NCBI GenBank assembly: GCA_010645155.1
Contig: JAAGOF010000121.1
Location: 213,650 to 277,649 of the forward strand
Direction: 5' to 3'
DNA: 64,000 nt
Origin: Tigriopus japonicus
Taxonomy: Eukaryota > Arthropoda > Copepoda > Harpacticoida > Harpacticidae
Numbering within the stretch: position 1 is the stretch's first letter; every line of letters begins with the position of its first letter. The translations under genes were made by a program, and so were the position numbers. This document shows positions 1 to 10,700 of the stretch, piece after piece. Under the pieces are notes generated by a model. It did not search any database and was not told where the DNA came from. It saw only the letters and a program-made list of their open reading frames with translations.

Positions 1-2483
1 AAAATCGAACCTTGGACATCTCTCACTATGGGAAATTGCGCTAGCCATGACACCACGTCTCCTCCCCTTATTATCATGAATCTATTTTCGTCAAATAGGG
101 CAGTGATATTTGTCTTTTAGGATAGTTTTATTTGTCAAAACTTTTTGTCTCTTGGGGGTTTGCAAGAAAATCAAATCTTGTTTCTGTCCAGAAACCTAAG
201 AAACAATAAAATTGTAATTTAGAAAATGATATTTTTTTTTTCATTCAAAGGATAAGGCGTGAAGCCCTAGAGACAAAGGATTTTCTGACTAGTAATTTAT
301 CAAATATTTATAGTACATTGACTTAGGAACGCACGTGCCAATTAATACTCGATATGGGATAAATCAACCTGACTATAAATGAGACTAATTCGGCCTTAAA
401 GAGTTAATGAAATTAAGGTAGAAAAAGCTCCTCAAAGACTGGAGCCTTTAAGAGTTAACCTAGAAAAAATGACCCAAGAAGGCCTTTCAAGTTTCACCAA
501 GATGAGATGAGTATTCAGTCAGAATTCCCAACCATATAAAAGCATGTCACACGAGCCCTTTGAAGAAGTTTTTGTGAGGGGCAAAATCGCGTATCTTTGA
601 GGGATAAATTTTTTGAGGGCATTAATACTTTGATTATTTTCTGATTCTGATGGATCATAGGATCTAATGAAGCGCAATTGAAAGCTAAAAAACTATTTAC
701 GAAAAATGGTTTGCTCAGGAAAGTATAGAATCATTCAACTAGAACATACGCTCCCGAACGAACCGAACAGGCTTTTTGGACTTGAAATGACTCCATCCGT
801 CAGCCCTTGGATGTGGCAAGAAGACCTTTTCAGGTTTCGACTTGAACCGGACTCGGCCAGGTTGATCAAGAGAACTCTTTCCAAACGTTTGACTACCATG
901 ATTATGGTCGAATCTAGCCTTCCCACGTTGTCGTAAGTTCTTGCGACATTCCCAAGCCTCTACCATTAAAAGCACCAATGGCAGTCTTTGCTTCCCTCTA
1001 AAAGCTCCTTCTCCTCGATCTCAGCCCTGGCCCTTCGAGTCCTCCAACGCTCCTCCAACATTTTGAAAATGGCCGCTGTGAACCCTCCAGCTAGCCCTCA
1101 GAGACAGAGAGAGTCCAACAAACCACCACCAACCTCAAGACCACAAAGCCACGCTTCCATTCCACCTCTATAGCAGTTCTTGCCTCCTCCACCTCCACCT
1201 CTTCTTCTTCCTCCTCCTCCTGCTTCTTGCCTTCTCCCTTGGATGATCTCCACAGCCATTGCCATCAGTGCCAAACTATGGCAAAAGTCAGACCAAAGGC
1301 AGTTGGAGCTTTGGAGATCTGGCTGGATGATGATGATGATCATTGGGGTCTCGCAAGGAAACGCGTTTGGACTCAAACAGACGCCGGCAGAAAGAGCACG
1401 ACGCTTGGCCAAACTGGCTGACCTTGCCCCCTAGCAGCCTTTGTTCGGCTCTTAAACGCGCCTCAATTTTCTTCTTCTTCCTCCTCTATCATCCAGCAAC
1501 TGGTCGTTGGCTGGGCAGCGAGCAGATGGTGTTGGGCTGTCTGCCCGACCTCGTCGTCGGCCTCCAGGAGGGCTCCAGAGAAAGTGGCCGATGATGGCCT
1601 TCGTTCCCGCGCTTTTGATACCATGTTGGGCTCGAGGGCACTGTGGTGGATGAGGGAGACGATGGCGCGGACTCGTGAGCGCAGCCAAACAAGGGGTTTG
1701 CCTTGGTTGTCCTCGGTCTGTTGGTAGGTAGATCCACTTGTGTTCGTCTTCTAGGATGCCCTCGGCCAGCAGTCTTTAACGATCAGCAGTAGCATTTGCG
1801 ACGCCGCCTTGAACATTGGTGGTGTCTGGATGGATACGTCTCATTTTTTCGTGTCTTCAGTCCTTCTTGTTCTTCAATCGCCCTAGAGCTTCCTTGAGCG
1901 CCTCCTCGACATCACCAGGAGCATCCGAGTGTTCGCCGTCCTCGTCTTCTTCCAGTGCTATCATCACCATCCTGCCTACCGGATTGGATTGGAGTCGCTC
2001 GGCACCTAAGAGACCCCGAGAGGGAGGGATGGAGGCACTCACTCACTCACTCAATGTGTGCATGCACAAGTCGATCTTCTTTTCAACGACCTCTCTCGTG
2101 TCTGTTGTAGTCCGGGGTGCAGCAGTCCCTTCCTTCGGTCCGTGAGAGAGGAGCCGACGTTAACCTATTTCCAAACTGGCGGTTTGGCGTGCCTCTTTTT
2201 CCTAGGAGGAGTGAGGATTGGATCTCGCAGTGGTGTGTGTGGTAGGAAACTGTTGGTCGAAGTGGTCGCCGTCGCCGTAGCAGGAGCATTTTTGCCGTTA
2301 TTAGCGTGGCTTCTCAAGGCTCGTCACACTAGGTAAAGGCCATTGTAGCCCGCCACACGACATTTCCTGAGTCGCATTTCAATGAAAAGGTTACGTTGAG
2401 AATTACGCTCAAATCGACACATTCAAACCAAAGGACATTCGTTAAGTTCATCTCTGCCCAAGTGTCTCATCAATTCCAACAAC
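1..2483. other. Upstream non-coding DNA of the BTB-ZF gene
   Basis: I see no supportable coding exon here. The open frames between about 700 and 2340 are low-complexity (runs of proline, serine, arginine or glycine codons from pyrimidine-rich DNA) and overlap on both strands. The right part carries a short CTCA tetranucleotide run at about 2036-2053, followed by a GCATGCA motif, some 430 bases before the BTB-ZF start codon. This is probably promoter and 5' untranslated sequence, which is inference from position. Confidence 0.6.
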
Positions 2484-4287
2484 ATGAGTGGCGAGGAATT
2501 TCTCCTCAAGTGGAATGACCACCACAACTCGTTCTTCTCCATCATGCAAGACCTTTGTTCGTCCGAAGTCCTCACGGATGTAACCTTGGCATGTGGAGGC
2601 CAAGTGTTTGAAACCCACAAGATCATGTTGTGCGTGTGCAGTTCCTTTTTCCGTTCCATACTGACTCGGAGACCGGATAAGCACCCAATCGTCTTTCTCA
2701 AGGACATTCATCCCAAACATCTCGAGCAGTTGCTTCAATATATGTACCATGGAGAAATTAACGTGCTTCAGGAGGACTTGGCTCCACTTGTGGAGGCCGC
2801 TCGATGTCTACAAATCAAAGGGCTATCCGACGCCCCCGCCAGTAACCAACAACAGCCTCGACCTCCACGAAGTAACAACGGCGGTCCTCCACCAATGAAG
2901 AAGGTCAAACCTTTGACTAACATCTCAAATAATCACAAACGGAAAGCAGAATCTCCCAGCCAGGTTGTCAAATCGAATAACACTTTCAAGGGCAAACCAG
3001 TGGCCGAGCACCTTGAGGACATTGGCCTAAAAGAGGAACACATGGATGCTTGGAATGCTCACTCTGAAGAACCGGATCTCAGTCAGGGTGGAAGTGAATA
3101 TGATTCAGAAGTTTACCAAGACCAAGACGGCGCACCCATTCAAGATGAAGATCACATCATGATTCCAGGATCACAGGTAGGATTACCGCTCTCTTTGGAG
3201 AGTTCAATTACTATTACATGTATTCAGATTTTGAGAAGTGTAATGTTTCTGTAAATATTTTCGCTCTTTGCCTTTGCAAGGACTTTAGAATTTAAGGCCC
3301 GCTTGTAATGTTTGTTCTTGTGTCTTTGGCAGAACATTGATTATCATCAGGGAGTGGCTGGGGTGGAAGGGGCGGTTGGCTCGGTCAAGAGCTCCTCATC
3401 CTCTGCAGGCTCCGGTGGCTCTCAACATGTGATGCAACACCCCGTATTTACCAGCAAGAACACGGTTGATGAGCAGAAGCTACGCTATCGATGTGACATT
3501 TGTGGAAAGGGCTTTGTGACACCGTCAAAACTGCAGCGACACTCATACTCACATTCGGGTCTCCGTCCCTTCCACTGCAGCTTTTGTGGCAAGTCCTTTT
3601 CCCAATCTGCGAATCTCAAGACTCATGTCCGAAATACTCATCCGGATCTGCTGATGGACATGTCCGCTGTGGCCAATGCCGGTGGTAACTCTAATGACTC
3701 CTCCCTGCCCCCGCCGCCCAGTCTCTCTCTGATGAACCTCGCCCCAGTCGATAGGTCCATGCTAGAGAACATGCCACAAATCGAATTATTTGCAGGTCGG
3801 AACGTCGACTCCTCCGGAAACTCTGGATCATCGCGCAACATCACCTCACCCGGCGGGATCGACGACGACAACAGCGGCGGGGGGAGCGGGGCAGGCCACG
3901 ACAGCGACAGCGGGCAGCGGGAGAGCGAGCACTGAAAAGCGACATGAATGCAGCTATTGCGGCAAAAGATTCCCAACACCCTCAAAGTTATCCCGACATT
4001 GTCTGATCCATACCGGAGAAAAACCCTACTCATGCGCCATCTGCAGTAAGGGCTTTACACAGCTCTCTCATCTCAAGAATCATATGAGATATTCTCATGC
4101 AAATCTGTTCCTCAACGTCTCGTTGCCACAACATCCGATCTCTCAGCCTGAACTTCCACCACCATCTCCCGAACCTCCAGCCTTATCCCTTCCCGCGTCC
4201 ATCAAGGTGACAACGACCAGCGCTCCATCAGATTTTGCCAAGGCCGCATCCTCGCCCAATTCAGATTCAGCTTCCAATGATGCCTAA
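2484..4287 (+). CDS. BTB/POZ C2H2 zinc-finger transcription factor with two alternative zinc-finger pairs
   Basis: Likely nuclear DNA-binding regulator of the arthropod BTB-ZF class (lola, tramtrack, broad and fruitless are relatives in architecture). Exon 1, 2484-3176, encodes 231 aa with the BTB domain at residues 1-118: a [12 protein letters not shown] start, [10 protein letters not shown] and [17 protein letters not shown] low-complexity linker follows. Its donor at 3177 is in phase 0. The first acceptor (before 3333) gives exon 3333-3935 and a 431-aa protein with C2H2 fingers near residues 285-305 and 313-335. A second phase-0 acceptor (before 3796) opens a different frame, 3796-4287, giving a 394-aa protein with another finger pair starting near residue 283, linked by the classic HTGEKP sequence. 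The start ATG opens the BTB domain. The exact ortholog is unknown to me. Confidence 0.85.
3796..3935 (+). other. Dual-frame segment shared by two BTB-ZF splice forms
   Basis: These 140 bases are open in two forward frames. One is the C-terminal tail of the first zinc-finger form (Gly/Ser/Asp-rich, stop at 3933-3935). The other is the Thr/Ala/Gly-rich linker leading into the second zinc-finger pair. The sequence TTATTTGCAG immediately before 3796 is a plausible acceptor. Both exons begin in phase 0, so either can follow the BTB exon. The dual use is inferred from the splice sites and frames; no transcript evidence is available here. Confidence 0.6.
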
Positions 4288-4297
4288 GAAAGATGTA

Positions 4298-4303
4298 TTT
4301 ATT
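4298..4303 (-). promoter_or_regulatory. Possible polyadenylation signal, PDE gene
   Basis: AATAAA read on the minus strand, about 480 bases beyond the PDE stop. If used, the PDE 3' untranslated region would overlap that of the convergent BTB-ZF gene. This is a hexamer match only. Confidence 0.25.
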
Positions 4304-4461
4304 TTCGCGTAAAACCGTGCAACACACCTGACGGTCATATGATGTTCAGCAACACGCAACCGTCAGAATAGTTCACTCACCAACCAAAACGAACAACTTA
4401 AAAATTCTCAGCAAAGTACTGTATATTTTCTCGGAAGAATATAGATATATCTATATGTGCG

Positions 4462-4467
4462 AATAAA
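4462..4467 (+). promoter_or_regulatory. Polyadenylation signal, BTB-ZF gene
   Basis: Canonical AATAAA about 175 bases after the BTB-ZF stop codon. It would serve both zinc-finger splice forms, since no other signal lies between their stop codons. Confidence 0.5.
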
Positions 4468-4738
4468 ATCCAAAAGCACTGACTCGATTAGGGTTCGCTT
4501 GACGTGTGCTACATGCGGTGAAATCTATTCGTACATACATCGTAGAGCGGACTAAAATCATCCTTGAAGTCCTTTTGAATGAATGAAGCTCTGGTTGAGG
4601 TTGAGAGCGTGAAGGGGTCCTCATCGTGGCATGATGTGAATTAAGACACTTCACGCCAGTCATGCAATTGGTGAAGTTTTGGTGCTCCAAACAAAATAAG
4701 ACCCCCACTAGGGCATATCTGACAGAGGGTATGGGTCT

Positions 4739-4775
4739 GTAGAGGATTCTTGAACAATCACCTAGAATCCTCTAC
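4739..4775 (-). repeat. Perfect 12-bp stem-loop just after the PDE stop codon
   Basis: GTAGAGGATTCT at 4739-4750 is exactly complementary to AGAATCCTCTAC at 4764-4775, leaving a 13-base loop. It starts 12 bases beyond the PDE stop codon on the minus strand, so it would sit at the beginning of that 3' untranslated region. On the plus strand it is followed by a T run. Confidence 0.6.
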
Positions 4776-4786
4776 TTTTTTAATTG

Positions 4787-7700
4787 CTATAAAACGTTAC
4801 ACACTTTAGTAGTCGTCTTTTTCACTCGACCGCCTAAGCTGCCTCCTTTGCCTCCATCATCGGACACGACGGACTCGGTCTCTTGGTCCTCGCCATCTTC
4901 ATGGCTACAATTATTGTGCCCATCATCTGGATGCTCTTCCATGCTTCGACTGTTCCTCATGCTTCGAAATTCCCCTGATCTTCGGGATGACCGCGACCCT
5001 TCATGTGGTTGTTGTGGTTGTTGGTTGTTGTTGTTTTGTTCCAGGCCTGACGAGACAGAACTAGGGTTGGCACTTGAAGGTTTTGCAGAGATACTTGAAA
5101 GCGATTGACGGCTTCGTGTCGAGGGAGACTTGGCACTCAAGCGACGGGTGAAGAAACTCGACGTTCTCCCGGGGCTTTTGCCGCTCCGGAACGACTGCAA
5201 TTGAAGGAACAGGACATATTTTCAATGTTTCCTTAGCTTTAGCTCATTCTGAAAGTCGAAAGAAAAATAGCCTGTTGAAGAAAGAAAGACTGACTGAGGA
5301 AGTCCGGGATTCCTTTGCCTTGGTCAGATGCAAAAATGGCATGCTTGACTGTACAATGAGTCGGAAACCGTCAAATAGTGAAGAAAACAATAAGTAAGCG
5401 CATGCAAATCGGGAATGGACAAGATGAACGTACTTTTTTGGAAATGGCACTTTCCCTCCTACTGGATGAATTTGAATTGGAAGAGTTCTTAAGAGTCTCG
5501 ACTTTGAATTCAAAGTCGGTGCTTTCCGCGTTTCCGGCGACGAGTTCTTCAATGGGTTTATCAATGGTGTCATGGTCGATCCAAGTCAATCCCATCTCAA
5601 CCTACACCAAACCGATAAAAGTTGCGATAAAACCAGCGCAAATTAAGTATGATTGGATCTGACCTTTTCAGCGAGATCCGCCCATTTTTCGCGGTTGCCA
5701 ATACAACCATCCAAAAGAGGTTTGATCCATGGAAAGGACTCCGACAGCGACGTGTATAAAGGCTTGCAGACAACGTCAATGAACTCGACTTGCATTTTGG
5801 GCAATTCGTCTTTCCTCTCTCGATCCATCATAGCCTGAAAACGAGAACCCAAATGGAGGGTTTTGATATATATTTGATACGAGCGACATTATGGGACTCA
5901 TTTGATGCCAGTTCTTCAACTTACAATTGGCTGGATGTTGAGGCGTAGCTTTTCCATGTCTCCTTGATCAAAGAACTCATCAGCCACTCTCTTGGCCATT
6001 TTATGTTGAAGTTCCCAAGGCTTAGCGATGGCACTAACGTCACAGGCGGTCATTAGCATCCCACACAAAACTAAAATTAGACTTCCGTTTTGTTAGACAT
6101 CTGACAAAACAATCGAGTGACTTTGATCGAGGCAAGAGAAAAACGTTTGTAAAGGATCTTTCACTTACGCTCTTTCTTATCGCCTTGCCAATCAATCTCT
6201 CCTTTATTGGCAGTTTCGAGGAAGAGATCTTTCTTCCTAAAGTAGAGAGCCAAATCTGTGGAGAGGATGGCTTGTTCCAAAATTCTCATCACACGTCGGT
6301 AGTCGTCGGTACTCATTCCCTATGTGTGTGTGCAAAGCGTGAATTATTCAATTGCTCGTACACCTCAATGAACTAACCAACATAGTTATGCTTCAGTGAA
6401 TGCATGATCCGTCGAAGTTGCACAAAAGTCGATAGATGGTTGCATCCCACAAGAACGTGACATGGCTGTACCTGAAATATATTGTTCCCTTCCGAGCTGA
6501 GAATCATAACGCATTGATCAAAGTGATGATGTTCCATTGTGGATGTGGAGTAGAGAACAGCCAGAGGAGAGTCCATTTTTGTTTGAAAGGCGTTGTTGGT
6601 TCCTCTATGATCAAGGTCGTGGCACAAGCAAGCCACCAATAGGCCAAAGATCTGGAAACCAAGGAAGAATTGTTACCCATCACATTTTCGGGAGATCTTA
6701 GCTTCGTTACCAATGCCAATTGGAAAAGTTTTCTCAGCCATTCATTGGTTGGGGGTTGACTTTAATTATCCAAGGAGGTCATAAATTTACTTAAGTGAGT
6801 GCCACTTAAAAAAGTTTGCTTCCACAATCGCTATTCCTGCTATGCGCTCGAAAAAAAGGAAACCATGAATGGTCTGATTGGGAAAACTTTGAAGTCTGAA
6901 ACAATTTATGGGAGACGACAATGTCCGATCCAAAGCTTCAATTCAGTTTAGAGACGAAAAGTAAGCCTGGCGGGCGTTTCAGTCCTCATGTACTTTCAGC
7001 CAAGAACCACTGAATTTCTCTGGACTGGGAGGCTAACGAAGGGAATCATGATTTCCACTAGGAACAAATCAATTACGTTCTTTTGCAAATGAGACCTTGC
7101 CTATGTTAACTTAGATACGTGTTTCAATTTTGAACTTAATCGAACATCGATGTCAAAAGTTATGCTCTCTCAAAGGTTAGTGCAAATCCTACCGAGAATG
7201 AATGAACTAAAAAAGGATTCTCCCGACAGCTAGAGTTCTATCCCCAACAAGATTCGAAATTACGCCGTCTGGGGGAGCACTTTCACTCGGCTCTTATGAA
7301 CACGTTAACCATTCTGGCTTCCTTTGAAAAAAAGATATTTCCCGACAGCCAGCATTCTATCCCAATAGGACTCGAACCCACGCCGTCTGGCCACTTACAT
7401 TTGGCCCTTAAGAGCACGTAGCACACGCGGCCATTAACTTGCACAAAAAAATAAAATTTGACCATTTTACTCAATTTCAGCAACTTTTTTATCTTTTCTT
7501 TTGTCTTGATCACTTAAATCCTGCGGAAAAGTGTCCAAATTTTACCTTTAACACCATTTTAGGTCTAAAAAACAGCAACGTTTTCCAGGCTCTACAAATC
7601 ACAGTCTGCCACTTGACGTGTTGAGTGTTTGATAATGATGAATCAAAACAGTTCTATAGTCCTTTTGCTCTTTGAATAACTTTTGAACTGCGGTGCGAAG

Positions 7701-10700
7701 CTACTAGAATGCATACAAGAACATGGTGAGAATGGGTCTTTGCTTTATTGTCGGTCCATTTGCTTGATGATGCTTTGCTTTTCCACTTCTCCATCGTCTA
7801 TGAATACGAAAGTAGACCACCAACGCATTGTCCGTAGTACACGAGGTCGAACGAACATTTATGTAGTACTAGTATACCGACAATCTGAACGTTTCCAGTG
7901 TGTAGAATAGAATGTGTGCCTACAGTTTAGTCCCTTTGTCGTGCTATCGCATTGAGCGGTCCCACTTCCCTTTTTTGTCATTCTCAAGATTTGCTCTGAA
8001 TAGACAAGCTCCTGACTATACTGCACTCGAGAAGGTCAACTATGATCGAGAGAGAACTGCCGTCGATGCCTATTGAGTACGATTAACCATCACCTCTTCT
8101 GAGAAAGATGATGAGCTGTTGAAAGATCTATCGAGTAGCCTCAATCGTTGAGGCCAGGGTTTCCAGCAAAGATTTAAACACAAATCCCGAATGCTCCCGA
8201 ACACCCAACACCTACCTCAATATCATCCATAAATCGATCCATCTTGCCGGTTTTGAGCACCGTGAACATGGTTTGACACACGTTGAGAGCATGGCGCCAA
8301 TTGTGGTACTTGACGGGACGATAGTTCTTCTTCACGCTCAAAACCCATTGGCACAACACCTAAAAAAGACAGAAAAGGCTCATCTCCAGGATAGGTGATC
8401 GATGACGGAAGCAAAGACCACTCCGATACTCAACCTTATAAGGTATTTGGAACTGGTTGATCAGTCCAAACTCCATGAACATACGAATTGTGACCTTGAA
8501 AGTCTCCTCGTCCTGCAAGGGCGTGTCATCAAAGGTGTAGCTAAAAAGAATGAAGTAAACGTCAGAGTATTAACCAATGAAAATCGTGATTTTTTTTCCA
8601 ACTTACGTAAACAGATTATAAGTTTCGGCTGATGGGATTTCAGCCTTAACCAACCATTCCGTGTCCCCATCTGAGGCTGAAGCGTGATAGCTCAAGCAAT
8701 CTAAGGCTACTTTTTGTTTAGCCATTAGTTTGCAAGCGCCTTCGTACACTTTGGTATTGTGGATGCCAATGCCACAGAAGATCCCAAAGGCCTCAAAAAG
8801 GCTAATTTCTGACTCGTCGAACTTTTTATTGTTTTCCTGAAAGAGCAGCAAAGTAATTGCCTGACTTTTAGCTTCCCCTAAGCTTTTATCTTTGAGTACG
8901 TAGGAGAGGAAAAGTGCTGGTGGGTCTCGGCTCATTGTGTTCCAGCCAAGTTCCACGTTAGTTCTCCCACTCAAAGGGAGATAAGAGAGGAAGATTGTCA
9001 CGCTTCAGTTCGATTTTGAGTGGAGTTTTGTGGTGCCCTTAGTAGCACCCCACACATGGTCTGATGGCGCTTTAGCTCATTTAAACGCGTACCTTATTTA
9101 TTAATTGTGCCACACCAATTACGTCTCGATTTCCGTTGAAAATTGGAACACATAACATATTCAGAGGAACGAATCCAGCCGTTTCCACGAATGGTTCTTC
9201 TCCCAACCAAGAGGCCACATCATTCAAATTGAGTACCTGAAAATGGAATACGCAGTTACGCACGTGTGGAAAATTCAACTCTCCAGATTGGTTCAAGTTG
9301 TCGCTCTTTCGACCTCTGTTAAGCCAAGAACTCCTTTCTTGAGAGCTTCTTGGTTAAGCTTTATGTTGAAGGAGGTGGTTGCTGCACAATATTCTTGAAT
9401 TTTTTCAAGTTTCTATTTTAAACCCATTTTGAAGAACATGGCAAGAAACGCTCCTTTGAAAACAGTAACATTCTGGGAGGGGAAAATTCCAGCGAGCTGT
9501 TTGTTTCGATGGTATTTCAATGGAATTTTGGTCAAATACAAATTGAAGAACCAAAAGAATTAAGGTTCTGCAATCATATGAAATTTATCTCATAGTAATC
9601 TGAGTGTTTGTCGATTTTAGATTTGACGAATTAAAATAATGCCAGCATTTCGCAAACACTCTGCAAAACGTTTTGTCTTTGTCCTCTTCGGAAATCAAAT
9701 ATTGTACATAAGTTTCACATCTGGCAGGCATTCTTCGTAAAATGTTGAAAAAAATGCCTTTTGAACTTTTAATGAATCTTGATAAGCCCATTAAAAAGAA
9801 AAGAGCGTTGAATTATTGTGATACCGAAAGTTAGAATCCCCTTTCCATTCCATTTATCTTCAAGGCCAAGAGAGAGAGAAAAGTCTGGGAATATCTCTGA
9901 TTTGATCTCATTACTTCTCCTTCTCCTGGGCTTTAATTTAGTGCTTGTCAGAGCACTTTGAAATGGAATTTGTTCCTTCTCAACCCAAAGAGAAAGAAGT
10001 CAGACCTCTATAGGATGGTGGTGATACCTACTTCTTTTGTGTAAGCCACATATTTCGCAATTTTGCTTCTTCTTGAGATCTGGAGCTCTTTATCGTGCTG
10101 TGTGTAGACCCTCATGCCTTGTCCCTCCATTTCCCAAGCTTGTTGGAAACTAATCTCCTCCAGAGCTTGAGCCAGGATCTGGGGTGCTTTCGAGTCAGAT
10201 TGCGCTTGGAGTAGGGGGAGCTCGCTCTGAAAATATATATAAAAAAAGAAGAGGAAAAAATGAAGGCATGGAATTGATGAACATTTTGACTGAAAGACTT
10301 GTCTCTTGATTGCTCGGGTCTAGTCAATGACAATAGCCCGAAGAGGATGAAACAGTAGGACTCTAAATCTACGTGCGTTAGCACGCACTGAAGGGTAACT
10401 TGATCCCTGTCTTCAATCGTGATTCAGTGATATTGCTCTCAAAGCCTCTCGCTAAAAGGAGAGTACATGGCTTTAGCCTGGTTCAAAACAGGAATCCGTC
10501 TGCGTCCACTTGTTTATAAGGTCCCTAACCCCTAATCTCAAAATTCCTCTGGATCCTCCTTTAAGTTCCAGCAATTCTGGGGAAAACAAAGAAAATGAGC
10601 GCTCAAGGGGAACCAAATCCCGAGGACTTGTCATCACAGAAGAGTGAAAGTGTGACCTTGGCTTCCAGCTCTATCCACAGTTTGCTCACCGTCAGCCTGA

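Noticed and set aside
1098..1594. Pro/Leu- and Gly/Arg-rich open frames on both strands
   Set aside because: Low-complexity pyrimidine-rich DNA; frames overlap on both strands and contain no domain.
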